Notes: generated by a model not told the origin, from the letters alone. A DNA stretch of 64,000 nt from Burkholderia sp. MS389 (GCF_016899425.1 NZ_CP045994.1:62001-126000); one strand, 5' to 3'; shown: positions 47,328 to 57,120, numbered from the stretch's first letter. Numbers and translations: made by a program.

Positions 47328-48443
47328 TTATAGCTGGTCGCGGATGCGCACGACCCGCGTCGAGTGCGTGGTCGGATCACGATACACGAGCGAGGTGCGA
47401 TCGACCTCCGCGCGTTCGTGCTGGATCCGGCCATGCACGATGAAATAGCTCGAATTGACGTCGACGAGGCTCGAGTCGATCGTCACGTTCGGCGGCGCGC
47501 CGGCGCCGCGCAGCGCGAGCTGCACGTCGCCGACGTTGCGGAAAAACACCGTCTCGCGGCGCGCCACGAGCGCCTGCGCGGACGACACGCTCATCCCAGG
47601 TATCAGCGCGGCGATCACTTCGGCCGGCGCGGTGTTCATGTTCACGGGCGTCGTGGTCGGCAGCACGGTGACGAACGGGCGCAGCCGCGCGACCATCTCC
47701 GGCGTCACGCCGTCGACGTCGAGCAGGCTCTCGACGCGCGTCATCATCAGCGGCGCGGGCCCGCGGTCGCCGCCGGCCATCCCCGGATCGTCGGTGAAGC
47801 CGCTGCCCTGCATGTCGCCGCTCGTCACCGGTGCGGTCGCGGCGGTCGCGGCGGTCCCGCCGCCGCCGGGCAGGTTCGGCATCTGGAACCGCGTGGCCGA
47901 ATGCAGCAGCCCCGCACGCACCTGCAGCGCGATGCGCTTCGCGAATGCGCTGTCGTAGCCGAGCGTCGTCAGCAGGCGCTGGAACGCCTGCATCTGCGTG
48001 ACGTTCAGCTGCAGCACGCCGGGCGCCGGCGACGACACGAGGTTGCGCAGATTGAACTTCGCCTGCGCATCCTCGATCGAGCCGGACAGATAGGTGTCTT
48101 CGGCGTCCGTGTCGTTGGGCGCGCCGATGCGGCCGAGGAAATCCGACAGCTTCGTCTTCGCGATCGGCACGCCCCAGATCCCGCCGAGATACGTGATGCC
48201 GGGCGCCGTATCGCCTTCGGAGCGCAGGATCATCCGCGTCCAGTCGAGCGCGCCGCGCGCGACCCACTGTGCCTGCGCGATTACCCGCTGGTTCTCGATG
48301 CGGCGAATCTGCACCTGCTGGCGCCACAGCATCCCCGACACGAGGATCGCCGACAGCGCGACCACGAGCAGCGCGGTGATGATCGCGGCGCCGCGCTGGC
48401 GGCGGGCCCGGATTCGACGGGAAGGGCGCGCACGCATCGTCAT
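47328..48443 (-). CDS. gspK: Type II secretion minor pseudopilin GspK
   Basis: A 371-residue protein. The prepilin-like N-terminus is RRQRGAAIITALLVVALSAI; the residue after the cleavage-site glycine region is atypical, as is normal for GspK. Later motifs include LEDTYLSG-like AEDTYLSGSIEDAQAKFNLR and VNMNTAPAEVIAALIPGMS. GspK caps the pseudopilus tip with GspI and GspJ. The ATG at 48443 overlaps the gspJ stop (ATGA). Confidence 0.93.
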   Translation of the reverse strand: MTMRARPSRRIRARRQRGAAIITALLVVALSAILVSGMLWRQQVQIRRIENQRVIAQAQWVARGALDWTRMILRSEGDTAPGITYLGGIWGVPIAKTKLSDFLGRIGAPNDTDAEDTYLSGSIEDAQAKFNLRNLVSSPAPGVLQLNVTQMQAFQRLLTTLGYDSAFAKRIALQVRAGLLHSATRFQMPNLPGGGGTAATAATAPVTSGDMQGSGFTDDPGMAGGDRGPAPLMMTRVESLLDVDGVTPEMVARLRPFVTVLPTTTPVNMNTAPAEVIAALIPGMSVSSAQALVARRETVFFRNVGDVQLALRGAGAPPNVTIDSSLVDVNSSYFIVHGRIQHERAEVDRTSLVYRDPTTHSTRVVRIRDQL

Positions 48444-49108
48444 TCCCCGACGAGGAAGATGCGCGTGACCGGCACGCGCAGCGACGTCGCGCCGATGCTG
48501 ACCTGCAGCCCGGTCACCGCGCGCGCCGGCGGCGCGTTGCCGATCTGCGGCACCTTCAGCGCGTCGTTGTTCTGTGCGAGCGCTTCGTCGGCCGTCTGCA
48601 GGTTGGTGGTCCAGCCCACGCGCGGCACGTACAGCTTCGCGTCGATCGCGCCGACGCCGCCCATCAGCGCGACCCAGCTCCAACCGTCGACGCTGCTGTC
48701 CTTCAGCAGGGTGCGCAGCCGGTTCGTGTCGTCGATCGGCGGCGATGCATAGCGCACGACGCGCCCGCCGGCGATCCGGTAGCGGACCACCTGCAGCCGC
48801 GGCGCGACGCCCGGCACGTCGAGTTCGCGCACGATCTGCAGCGTATTGCCGGCGACGCCGATCGCCGGCTGGCCGGCCTCGTCGTCGGTCGCGGCGAGCC
48901 GCGCGTCGATGCGCATCTGGTCGAACATCTGCGCGAACACGCGCTCGTCTTCCATCGCGGCCGCGACCTTGTCGCGACCGCGCATGATCTGGTCGAGCCC
49001 GCGCCATGCGAGGATCGCGACCACCGCGAGAATCGCGATCGCGATCATCAGCTCGATCAGCGTGAAGCCGCGGGCGAGGCGGGCGGCACGGGTGGACGGG
49101 CGTCGCAT
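48440..49108 (-). CDS. gspJ: Type II secretion minor pseudopilin GspJ
   Basis: A 222-residue protein with the prepilin peptidase motif ARGFTLIELMIAIAILAVVA. It is cleaved after the glycine and methylated, then assembles at the pseudopilus tip. ATG 49108 is chosen to avoid overlap with gspI; an ATG at 49138 is possible and would lengthen the leader. Confidence 0.92.
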   Translation of the reverse strand: MRRPSTRAARLARGFTLIELMIAIAILAVVAILAWRGLDQIMRGRDKVAAAMEDERVFAQMFDQMRIDARLAATDDEAGQPAIGVAGNTLQIVRELDVPGVAPRLQVVRYRIAGGRVVRYASPPIDDTNRLRTLLKDSSVDGWSWVALMGGVGAIDAKLYVPRVGWTTNLQTADEALAQNNDALKVPQIGNAPPARAVTGLQVSIGATSLRVPVTRIFLVGE

Positions 49109-49115
49109 CGGCGCG

Positions 49116-49523
49116 TCAGAGCGGACGGCTGGTTTCATTCGCGACCACCGTCACCATCTGCGCGAGCACGCCGGCACGGCCGGGCGTACTCACCGAAATC
49201 CGCACGCGCCGGAACACCGGGTTCGGCGTGGTGCTCACGCGCTGCGTGCAGACGAGCTGCACGTTGCCTTGCGAGCAGTCAAAGCTCTGCTCCCCGACTT
49301 CCGGCCACGCATGCGTGAGCCGCAGCTGCGCAAGCGCGTTGTCGGCGCTCCAGCCGGCGAGCAGCCGGCGATGCAGGTCGGACGCGTTGCTCGCCATCGT
49401 GCCGACCGCGCGGATCGACGCGGCGAGCGCGACCGCGATGATCGCGAGCGCGACCAGCACCTCGATCATCGTGAAGCCGCGGGCGGAGGAAACGGGGAAG
49501 GGCAGGCGACGACGCATCGTCAT
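49116..49523 (-). CDS. gspI: Type II secretion minor pseudopilin GspI
   Basis: A 135-residue protein with the prepilin motif ARGFTMIEVLVALAIIAVAL. The conserved NALAQLRLTHAWPEVGEQSF region follows. GspI nucleates the tip complex with GspJ and GspK. The start overlaps the gspH stop (ATGA). Confidence 0.93.
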   Translation of the reverse strand: MTMRRRLPFPVSSARGFTMIEVLVALAIIAVALAASIRAVGTMASNASDLHRRLLAGWSADNALAQLRLTHAWPEVGEQSFDCSQGNVQLVCTQRVSTTPNPVFRRVRISVSTPGRAGVLAQMVTVVANETSRPL

Positions 49524-49993
49524 TGCACCTCGTAGCGACCGTTGCCGGTGCCGACGATCGTCGCGCTGCCGGCGGCCGAATGCAGCGTCACGCGCACCGG
49601 CGTGTCGATGCTCTCGGTGCCGAACACGACGCGGTTCGCGCGCGTGTCCGACCCCGGGTAATCGATGTCCGCGCCGGTGACGCCGCCGTCCCAGTCGCGC
49701 GGGCGCAGCAGGTCGTCGCGCAGCGTGCGCCAGCCGTCGGGCGAGCTCACGTCGAACTGGAAACCGTGCGCGGTTGGTTGCCACGCGATCGGCCGCGCGC
49801 GCACCTGCGCTTCGTCGCCGGCCGTCTCGAACAGCAGCGCGATCCGCTGCGCTTCCTCGCGCAGGTCGGTGCGCGGATTGCGCGTCAACGACAGCGACGC
49901 GAGCGACACGAGCAACCCGGCGATCACGAGCACGACCAGCATTTCGAGCAGCGTGAAGCCGCGCCCGCGACGGCGCGCCGCGCGGGGCTTCAT
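49520..49993 (-). CDS. gspH: Type II secretion minor pseudopilin GspH
   Basis: A 157-residue protein with the prepilin motif GRGFTLLEMLVVLVIAGLLV. The GspH C-terminal domain includes RPIAWQPTAHGFQFDV and WRTLRDDLLRPRDW. ATG 49993 is taken because the upstream extension has no prepilin-like leader. There is a 134-base gap from gspG. Confidence 0.92.
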   Translation of the reverse strand: MKPRAARRRGRGFTLLEMLVVLVIAGLLVSLASLSLTRNPRTDLREEAQRIALLFETAGDEAQVRARPIAWQPTAHGFQFDVSSPDGWRTLRDDLLRPRDWDGGVTGADIDYPGSDTRANRVVFGTESIDTPVRVTLHSAAGSATIVGTGNGRYEVQ

Positions 49994-50127
49994 CAAGCCG
50001 CCATCGGCACCTGCCGGTACGGACGGCACCGCACCGCGACGCACGCGGCAATCGCGGCCGCAGCGGGAGGTCGTGCGAATGGCGAGCATGAAGAACGGAA
50101 TGAAACGTCGGGCCGATCAGCGCCGGC

Positions 50128-50580
50128 TTACTGCCACGAGCCGATGTCGGAGTCGTTGCTTTCGCCGCCTTCCTTGCCGTCGGCGCCGTAGCTGAACACG
50201 TCGATCTCGCCGTGCACGCCCGGGTTCAGGTACTTGTACCCGTTGCCCCACGGATCGTTCGGCAGGCGCTCGAGATAGCCGCCGTCCTTCCAGTTGTTCG
50301 GGATCGGATCGTTGGTCGGCTTCTGGATCAGCGCGTTCAGGCCCTGCTCCTGGGTCGGATAGCGGCCGTTGTCCAGGCGGTACAGCTTGAGCGCCTGCAT
50401 GATCGTGCCGATGTCCTGCTTCGCGGCGATGCGGCGCGCCTCGTCGGGGCGGCTCATGATCTTCGGCACGATCAGCGCCGCCAGGATCCCGAGGATCGCG
50501 ACCACCACCATGATCTCGATCAGCGTGAAACCGCGCTGACGACGCACGGCCGCGTTGCGGCGAGTGATCCACGTTTGCAT
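50128..50580 (-). CDS. gspG: Type II secretion major pseudopilin GspG
   Basis: A 150-residue protein with the prepilin motif [20 protein letters not shown]. The conserved tail [20 protein letters not shown] contains the calcium-binding-loop region of GspG, with [20 protein letters not shown] at the end. It forms the body of the pseudopilus. As the first gene of the G-N operon it needs its own promoter, which must lie in the 175-base divergent gap shared with gspC. Confidence 0.95.
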   Translation of the reverse strand: MQTWITRRNAAVRRQRGFTLIEIMVVVAILGILAALIVPKIMSRPDEARRIAAKQDIGTIMQALKLYRLDNGRYPTQEQGLNALIQKPTNDPIPNNWKDGGYLERLPNDPWGNGYKYLNPGVHGEIDVFSYGADGKEGGESNDSDIGSWQ

Positions 50581-50755
50581 GACTGACTACCTCTTTCCAA
50601 AAAATGTCGTCGATTGAGTGACGCACCCGGCGCACCGGACGATTGCCTGACAGCAACCTTCCGGACCGGCGGGCGCGGAGCACGCATTGTAAGGCGCGCA
50701 TCGCCGAGGGCTTTCACCCAACGCAAATTTCATATACATCCGTACAATAGCGCGC

Positions 50756-51166
50756 ATGAACGCGCTCTCGATCCGGATCCTTTCCCTCGCCCTCTTCGCG
50801 GGTTTGTGCGCGACGGCCACCTACTGGGTCGTCACGCTGTCGGCCCGCGAAGCGCCGCTGCCCGCCGCCGCCGCGCGGCTGCCGATCCGCACCGAGGACG
50901 CCGCGGCGCTCTTCGGCGGCCAGCTCGACAAGAATCCCGTCCAGGACATCCACCTGTTCGGCATTCTCGCGCTCGATCATGGCGGCGCCGCGATCGTCGG
51001 CGTCGGCGGCGAACCGCCGCGCGCCGTGTCGCTCGGCGCGGAGGTCACGTCCGGCGCGAAGCTCGCCGAAGTCCGGCCGCGCTCGATCATCGTCGACCGC
51101 AACGGCGCCCGCGCCGAAATCCAGCTCCCGGCGAACACGCCGTCCCCCGCGATCTACATGCGCTGA
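50756..51166 (+). CDS. gspC: Short GspC-like type II secretion protein, opposite strand
   Basis: A 136-residue protein with an N-terminal transmembrane helix (~8-28: ILSLALFAGLCATATYWVVT) and a homology-region domain (~45-125: NPVQDIHLFGILALDHGGAA). The C-terminal PDZ or coiled-coil domain of classical GspC is missing; the protein stops after the HR domain. It links the platform to the secretin. The gene is reversed relative to all other gsp genes and lies between gspG and gspF, an order I recall from Burkholderia. Confidence 0.88.
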   Translation: MNALSIRILSLALFAGLCATATYWVVTLSAREAPLPAAAARLPIRTEDAAALFGGQLDKNPVQDIHLFGILALDHGGAAIVGVGGEPPRAVSLGAEVTSGAKLAEVRPRSIIVDRNGARAEIQLPANTPSPAIYMR

Positions 51167-51203
51167 ACGGTAGCGGCCCATCCGTCGGAATCGGGCCGCA
51201 CCG

Positions 51204-52421
51204 TCACTGCACCATGTTGTTCAGCTCGATGATCGGCAGCATCACGGCCAGCACGATCACGAGCACGATGCCGCCCATCGCGAGGATCAGCAGCGGCTCC
51301 AGCAGGCTCGTCAGGAACATCGTGCGGCGCTCGAGTTCGCGCGCTTCGCCTTCGGCCGCGCGATCCAGCATCGTCGTCACGTCGCCCGTCGCCTCGCCCG
51401 AACGAATCAGGTGCACGAGCACCGGCGGAAACGTCTTCACGTTGTTCAGCGCGCGCGACAGCGCGGAGCCTTCGCGCACGCGCACGATCGCATCGTCGAT
51501 GTTCGCGCGCATCGCGCGGTTCGACAGCGTCTCGCCGGCCGCCTGCAGCGCGCGCAGGATCGGCACGCCGGCCGCGGTGAGAATCCCGAGCGTGCTCGCG
51601 AAGCGCACCGTGTTGTAGCCGCGCACGAGCTTGCCGGCGAGCGGCGCGGTCAGCACCCAGCGATCGAACGCGAGCCTGGGCCCGGCGCGCGACAGCGTCG
51701 CCTTCACGAACCACACGACGAGCGCGACCGCGATCAGGATCGCCCACCACCAGTGCCGCACGAATTCCGACAGCGCCATCATCACGACCGTGAGGATCGG
51801 CAACTGCTGCTTCGTGCTCGCGAACACGTTGACGACCTGCGGCACGACGTAGCTCAGCAGGAACGTGACGATGCCGAACGCGATCAGCGTGACGATGCCC
51901 GGATACGTGAACGCCAGCAGGATCTTCTGCTTCAGCGCATTGCTTTGCTCGATGTAGTCGGCGAGGCGCGACAGCACGATGCCGAGCTTGCCGGTGTGCT
52001 CGCCCGCGGCAACGAGTGCGCGGTAGATTTCCGGAAAATCGCGCGGATGCTGGCCCAGCGCATTCGCGAGCGAATGGCCGCCGAGCACTTCCGCGCGGAT
52101 CGCGGCCATCAGTTCGCGGATGTAGTCGCGTTCGGCCTGCTCGGTCAGCACGCCGAGCGCCTCGTCGAGCGGCAGCCCCGCGATCAGCAGGCTCGCAAGC
52201 TGGCGCGTGAGGATCGCCTGCTCGCGCTGCGACAGCTTGCGGCCGAACGCGAGCCGCTGCGAACGCGCGCCGCGCGTCGCGCTGGCGGCCGGCTCGACGA
52301 CGAGCGGCGTCAGCCCCTGCGTGCGCAGCTGGCCGCGCGCGGCTCGCGCGCTGTCGGCATCGATCACGCCTTTCTGCGCGCGCCCCGCCGAATCGATTGC
52401 TTCGAAACGGAATGCCGGCAT
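51204..52421 (-). CDS. gspF: Type II secretion platform protein GspF
   Basis: A 405-residue protein with two repeated GspF domains. Motifs: LASLLIAGLPLDEALGVLTE, AAGEHTGKLGIVLSRLADYI and TLGILTAAGVPILRALQAAG. Three transmembrane helices lie at ~170-195, ~220-240 and ~375-400. It is the polytopic centre of the inner-membrane platform. It lies 4 bases after gspE and is the last gene of the D-E-F operon. Confidence 0.95.
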   Translation of the reverse strand: MPAFRFEAIDSAGRAQKGVIDADSARAARGQLRTQGLTPLVVEPAASATRGARSQRLAFGRKLSQREQAILTRQLASLLIAGLPLDEALGVLTEQAERDYIRELMAAIRAEVLGGHSLANALGQHPRDFPEIYRALVAAGEHTGKLGIVLSRLADYIEQSNALKQKILLAFTYPGIVTLIAFGIVTFLLSYVVPQVVNVFASTKQQLPILTVVMMALSEFVRHWWWAILIAVALVVWFVKATLSRAGPRLAFDRWVLTAPLAGKLVRGYNTVRFASTLGILTAAGVPILRALQAAGETLSNRAMRANIDDAIVRVREGSALSRALNNVKTFPPVLVHLIRSGEATGDVTTMLDRAAEGEARELERRTMFLTSLLEPLLILAMGGIVLVIVLAVMLPIIELNNMVQ

Positions 52422-52425
52422 CGCG

Positions 52426-53925
52426 CTATGCGCCTCCCGTCACGCGCAGCACTTCCTCGAGCGACGTTGCGCCGGACGCGAGCCAGCGCTCCGCGTCGTC
52501 GCGCAATGTGCGCATCCCTTCCGCGCGGCCGGCGGCCAGGATCTCGGCATCGGCCGCGTTGCGGTGGATCAGCGTGCGGATCGACTCGTCGACGAGCAGC
52601 AGTTCGTACACGCCGCGCCGGCCCGCATAGCCCGAATGCCCGCACTTGTCGCAGCCGCTGGGATGCCACACGGTGCGGCCGTCCTCGTGCCGCTCTTCCT
52701 TGCAGACGGGGCAGAGCTGGCGCACGAGGCGCTGCGCGAGCACGCCGAGCAGCGACGACGCGAGCAGGTACGGCTCGACACCCATGTCGGTCAGACGGGT
52801 GACGGCGGACGCCGCATCGTTCGTGTGCAGCGTCGCGAGCACGAGGTGGCCCGTCAGCGACGCCTGCACCGCGATCTGCGCGGTTTCGAGGTCGCGGATT
52901 TCGCCGATCATGATCACGTCCGGGTCCTGGCGCAGGATCGAGCGCAGCGCGCGGGCGAAGGTCATCCCGATCCGCTCGTTCACCTGCGTCTGGCCGATGC
53001 CGGACAGGTCGTATTCGATCGGATCCTCGACGGTCATGATATTGGTCGTCGCAGTTTCGAGCCGCGACATCGACGCGTACAGCGTGGTCGTCTTGCCGGA
53101 ACCGGTCGGGCCGGTGACGAGCACGATGCCGTGCGGACGGGCGATCAGCTTGTCGAACTGGACGAGCGTGTCGCGACCCATCCCGAGCGCTTCGAGGTTC
53201 AGCCGCTGCGCGTCCTTTTCCAGGAGACGCAGCACCGCGCGCTCGCCATGCCCGGTCGGCAGCGTCGACACCCGCACGTCGACCGGCCGGCCGCCGACGC
53301 GCAGCGTGATGCGGCCGTCCTGCGGCAGCCGTTTCTCGGCGATGTCGAGCTGCGCCATGATCTTGATCCGCGAGATCAGCGCGCCGTGCAGCGCCTTCTT
53401 CGGGCGCACGACGTCGCGCAGCGTGCCGTCGACGCGAAAGCGCACGACCGACGCATTCTCGAACGGCTCGATGTGGATGTCCGACGCCTGTTCGCGCGCC
53501 GCTTGCGTGAGCAGCGCGTTGATCATCCGGATGATCGGCGCGTCGTCTTCCGATTCGAGCAGATCCTCGACTTCGGGGATGTCCTGCATCAGCCGCGACA
53601 GGTCGACTTCGCCTTCGACCTCGCCGACCACCTGCGCGGCGCTGCCGTCCTGGCGTGCGTAGGCCTGGTTGATCGCCTGCGCGAGCTCGTCGGCCGGCAC
53701 GCGATGCACGGAAATCGAACCGAAGTTGCGCGCGATTTCCGCGAGCGCGGCGTCGCTCGTGCGTTCGCTGATCCACACCTCGAGCGTGTCGTCGAGCTGA
53801 TGCGCGATCAGCACCTGGCCGCTCTTCGCGAAACCGTACGGCAGCAGGCGAGCGGCGAGCGGCGACGGCGGCTGGCGCTCGCCCGGCGCGCCGTCGTGGG
53901 CGGATGACGCGAGCACGTCGCTCAC
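52426..53925 (-). CDS. gspE: Type II secretion ATPase GspE
   Basis: A 499-residue ATPase. The N1E/N2E domains (~1-135) are followed by Walker A GPTGSGKTTTLYAS, the Asp box VEDPIEYDLSGIGQTQVNE, Walker B PDVIMIGEIRDLETA, the His box ATLHTNDAASAV, and the four-cysteine zinc motif CPVC...CDKC. It powers pseudopilus assembly. GTG 53925 overlaps the gspD stop (GTGA); no ATG gives the full N-terminus. Confidence 0.95.
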   Translation of the reverse strand: MSDVLASSAHDGAPGERQPPSPLAARLLPYGFAKSGQVLIAHQLDDTLEVWISERTSDAALAEIARNFGSISVHRVPADELAQAINQAYARQDGSAAQVVGEVEGEVDLSRLMQDIPEVEDLLESEDDAPIIRMINALLTQAAREQASDIHIEPFENASVVRFRVDGTLRDVVRPKKALHGALISRIKIMAQLDIAEKRLPQDGRITLRVGGRPVDVRVSTLPTGHGERAVLRLLEKDAQRLNLEALGMGRDTLVQFDKLIARPHGIVLVTGPTGSGKTTTLYASMSRLETATTNIMTVEDPIEYDLSGIGQTQVNERIGMTFARALRSILRQDPDVIMIGEIRDLETAQIAVQASLTGHLVLATLHTNDAASAVTRLTDMGVEPYLLASSLLGVLAQRLVRQLCPVCKEERHEDGRTVWHPSGCDKCGHSGYAGRRGVYELLLVDESIRTLIHRNAADAEILAAGRAEGMRTLRDDAERWLASGATSLEEVLRVTGGA

Positions 53926-56267
53926 TGCGACGCTCCCGGCGCGGTGGTCAGCGGCTGTTGCGGCACCGCCTGCTGCGGCACGCTCTGCGGCTGCGCGGGC
54001 GTTGCTTCCGGCAGCGGCTGGGCCGGTACCGGCGCGACCTGGCGCTGCAACTGCTGGCGGCGCATCTTGTCGAGATCGAACAGGTTGCCGGCCGGCGTGC
54101 CGCCCTGGCTCGGACCCAGCGGCATCGGCGGGACGACCGGGTCGTCCTTGTCGCGGATCACGTTGTTGTCCGACTTGTAGGCGCCCGTCACGCCCTGGAT
54201 GTAGTCGTAGCGGTTCGCGGTGACTTCCTGCGCGGTGCTGCGATCGGAAATGATCACCGGACGCAGGAACACCATCAGGTTGGTTTTCGCGCGCTGCTTC
54301 GATTCCGAACGGAACAGCTGGCCGATCCACGGGATGTCGCCGAGCAGCGGCACCTTGCTGTTCGACACCTGGTAGTTGTCCTGCATCAGGCCGCCGAGCA
54401 CGATGATCTCGCCGTTGTCGGCCAGGATCGTCGACTGGATCGAGCGTTTCGTGAAGGTCGGGCCGGTCTGCGCGTTCGTGGTCCCGCTGACGACCGCCGA
54501 ATCCTCCGTGTAGAGCTGCAGCTTCAGGATCCCGCCGTCGGTGATCTGCGGCTTCACGTGCAGCGTCAGGCCGACGTCGCGGCGATCGTAGGTATTGAAC
54601 GCATTGCTCGTCGTGCCGCTCGTCAGGTTCGAGTATGAACCGGTCGCGATCGGCACGTTCTGGCCGACGACGATCTTCGCTTCCTCGTTGTCGAGCGTGA
54701 TCAGGTTCGGCGTCGACAGCACGTTCGCGTCGCTCACGCCCGAGAAATACTGCAGCAACGCGCCGAGCCCCTGCACGCCGAACATGTTATGCAGCCAGCC
54801 GATGTTGAGGCCCTGGGACAACTGCCCGAGATTGGACGCCAGCCCGCCGCCGGTGACCCCGCCGGCCGCGTTGGTCAAGCCGCCCGCCGTCAGGTTGATG
54901 ATGCTGTTGCCGAGCCCCAGCCCGGGGTTCAGGTTCGTGCCGCCGAGAAACTGGCCGCTCGCGACCTGCCACTGGATGCCCAGGTTGCCCTGCGTCGTCG
55001 AGTTCAGCTCGACGATCAGCGCTTCGATATAGACCTGCGCGCGCCGCGCGTCGAGCTGGTCGATCACCGAGCGCAGGTTCCGGTAAACCGGATCGGACGC
55101 GGTGATGATCAGCGAGTTGGTCGCCGAGTCGGCCTGGATCATCCCGCCCGGCTGGTTGTCGTCACCGCTCTTGTCCTTGTCGCCGCCGAGCAGGCCGCCC
55201 GTACCGAGGCCACCGCCGGACGAGCCGCCGCCATACCCGGACGAGGACGACGAACCGCCGAGGCCGCCCGACGGCAGCGGCGGGGTGCCCGACGTGCCGG
55301 TCGAGAAGTTGCCGCTCGCCGACGAACCGCCGTTCTGGTTGAAGCTGTTCGCATCGTTGGACGACGCCGACGCGCCGCTGTCATTGCCGCCGCCCTTGCC
55401 GAGCATCCCGCGCAGCGTCTTCGCGAGCTTCACCGCATCGGCGTTGCGCAGCGGCACGACGTGCATGTTGCCGGGCACCGCGCTCGGCGCGTCGAGCTGC
55501 AGCGCGAGGCGTTTCGCGGCCGCGAGGCGCGAGCCGTTCGATGCGCGCAGCAGCAGCGAGTTGGTGCGCGGGTCGGCCGTGACCGACACCTTCAACGTCG
55601 CGTCGCTGTTGCCGATCGCACCCGGGTCGAGCATCTTCTGCATCTGCGCGGCGAGGTCGATCGCGTTCGCGTTGCGCAGCGTCACGACCTGCACCTGCGC
55701 GCCCGCGGCGCTGTCGATACCGGAGATGATCTGCGCGATGCGGCGCACGTTGTCCGCATAGTCGGTCACGACGATCGTGTTGTTCGCCGGGTAGGCCGTC
55801 ACCGTGTTGTTCGGCGAGATCAGCGGCCGCAGCACGGGCAGCAGGTTGTTCGCCGATTCGTTGTGCAGCTCGAACACCTGCGTGATCACCTGGTCGCCGC
55901 GCGCCTGCGGCGCATTGCCGACGTAGGTCGGCACGCCCTGCAGCTTCGCGTCGGCTTCCGGCACGACCTTCAGCACGCCGTGATCCTGCACGAGCGCGAA
56001 GCCCTGCATGCGCAGCGCGGACTGCAGCGTCTTCAACGCCTGGTCTTCCGGCACCGGCCGTTCGGCGACGAGATTGAGCTGCCCCTTCACGCGGGGGTCG
56101 ACGATGATGGTCTTGCCGGTCGCGGCGCCGATCGCTTTCGCGACCTGGTCGATGTCCGCATTCACGAAGTTGAGCGTGACCTGAGCGTAGGCAGCCTGCG
56201 AGACGATGATGCCGGCCACGAGCAGGGTCGTGGCGATACGCCGCATAACGAAGCGATTTCTTGTCAT
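53922..56267 (-). CDS. gspD: Type II secretion outer-membrane secretin GspD
   Basis: A 781-residue precursor. The signal peptide spans ~1-29 (ending AAYA), followed by N0 (VTLNFVNADIDQVAKAIGAA) and N1-N3 domains. Within N3 there is a ~90-residue Gly/Ser/Asn-rich insert (~300-385). The secretin core includes VLSTPNLITLDNEEAKIVVG and LPLLGDIPWIG-like VPLLGDIPWIGQLFRSESKQ. The C-terminal tail is Gln/Pro-rich. It forms the gated outer-membrane channel. It is the first gene of the D-E-F operon. Confidence 0.95.
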   Translation of the reverse strand: MTRNRFVMRRIATTLLVAGIIVSQAAYAQVTLNFVNADIDQVAKAIGAATGKTIIVDPRVKGQLNLVAERPVPEDQALKTLQSALRMQGFALVQDHGVLKVVPEADAKLQGVPTYVGNAPQARGDQVITQVFELHNESANNLLPVLRPLISPNNTVTAYPANNTIVVTDYADNVRRIAQIISGIDSAAGAQVQVVTLRNANAIDLAAQMQKMLDPGAIGNSDATLKVSVTADPRTNSLLLRASNGSRLAAAKRLALQLDAPSAVPGNMHVVPLRNADAVKLAKTLRGMLGKGGGNDSGASASSNDANSFNQNGGSSASGNFSTGTSGTPPLPSGGLGGSSSSSGYGGGSSGGGLGTGGLLGGDKDKSGDDNQPGGMIQADSATNSLIITASDPVYRNLRSVIDQLDARRAQVYIEALIVELNSTTQGNLGIQWQVASGQFLGGTNLNPGLGLGNSIINLTAGGLTNAAGGVTGGGLASNLGQLSQGLNIGWLHNMFGVQGLGALLQYFSGVSDANVLSTPNLITLDNEEAKIVVGQNVPIATGSYSNLTSGTTSNAFNTYDRRDVGLTLHVKPQITDGGILKLQLYTEDSAVVSGTTNAQTGPTFTKRSIQSTILADNGEIIVLGGLMQDNYQVSNSKVPLLGDIPWIGQLFRSESKQRAKTNLMVFLRPVIISDRSTAQEVTANRYDYIQGVTGAYKSDNNVIRDKDDPVVPPMPLGPSQGGTPAGNLFDLDKMRRQQLQRQVAPVPAQPLPEATPAQPQSVPQQAVPQQPLTTAPGASQ

Positions 56268-56634
56268 GGATGAATGGGTCGATGCCGGCTCAGGCCACTT
56301 CCGGCGGTAGTGCTGGGATCCAAGTCCGAAAGAGGCGACATTAGCAGTTTTTCATGTCCGAAATATCACATTGATCCGAAGACTGTCTCACATACGACAT
56401 GTGTCCGGCGAATCGTATGCGATATGTAAGGATCGGCGTCACCCTCCGCATGCCGGCCGTCGCCCCGATCTCGAGATGAATCGACACGGAAATGCGGTAT
56501 AACCGGGCTGCCGTATTCCTGCCTGTCGCAATTGGACGGTCTGCCGGTATGATACGGGCGGCGCGTTTCTCGTCGCATTAATAACAGGCACGGGTTTTCC
56601 CGAGCTTCGCGCAATTCCTTTCCGTTTCCGCACG
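56268..56634. other. Divergent intergenic region gspD / lytic transglycosylase
   Basis: 367 bases with no convincing gene. Promoters for gspD (minus) and for the transglycosylase (plus; a TATGAT word at 56547-56552) must lie here. The sequence around 56350-56420 is AT-rich and contains repeated CATATG-like words such as ACATACGACATG and GCGATATG. Confidence 0.4.
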
Positions 56635-57120
56635 ATGAACAGACGGTTCGCTTCGATCGCGTTGATCGCCGCCGGCGCGTGGTTCGCCAGCGGCAACGCA
56701 CGCGCGGATTGTTTCGACGAAGCGGCCAAATATCAGCAGGTCAATCCGCTGATCCTGCGCGCGATCGCATGGCAGGAATCGCGCAACCGGCCCGGTGCGC
56801 TGAACAAGAATACGAACGGCTCGGTCGACTACGGCCTGATGCAGATCAATTCGATCCACCTGCCCACGCTGTCGCGTTACGGGATCGGCCGCGACACGCT
56901 GATGGAGCCGTGCAAGAACGTGTACATCGCCGCGTGGCATCTCAAACAGAAGATGAACCGCTACGGCAACACGTGGCAGGCGGTCGGCGCCTATCATTCG
57001 GAAACGCCGTCGCTGCGCGACAAGTACGCGCGGCAGATCGCCGGCATCCTGACGCAATGGAAGCTGCTGCCGTCCGCGCAGACTGCCCAGGCCGCGCAGC
57101 CAGCGCAGCCCGCTCAGTGA
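56635..57120 (+). CDS. Lytic transglycosylase (IagB/IpgF-like)
   Basis: A 161-residue precursor with a signal peptide (~1-24, ending ARA). The SLT domain has the catalytic glutamate in IAWQESRNRPGALN (E near residue 47), SVDYGLMQIN and AAWHLKQKMNRYGN. The C-terminus has a short AQ/AQP repeat tail. Such small enzymes open peptidoglycan for secretion systems or pili. Its place next to gspD, on the opposite strand, suggests a role in type II secretin or pilus assembly; that is inference. Confidence 0.9.
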   Translation: MNRRFASIALIAAGAWFASGNARADCFDEAAKYQQVNPLILRAIAWQESRNRPGALNKNTNGSVDYGLMQINSIHLPTLSRYGIGRDTLMEPCKNVYIAAWHLKQKMNRYGNTWQAVGAYHSETPSLRDKYARQIAGILTQWKLLPSAQTAQAAQPAQPAQ

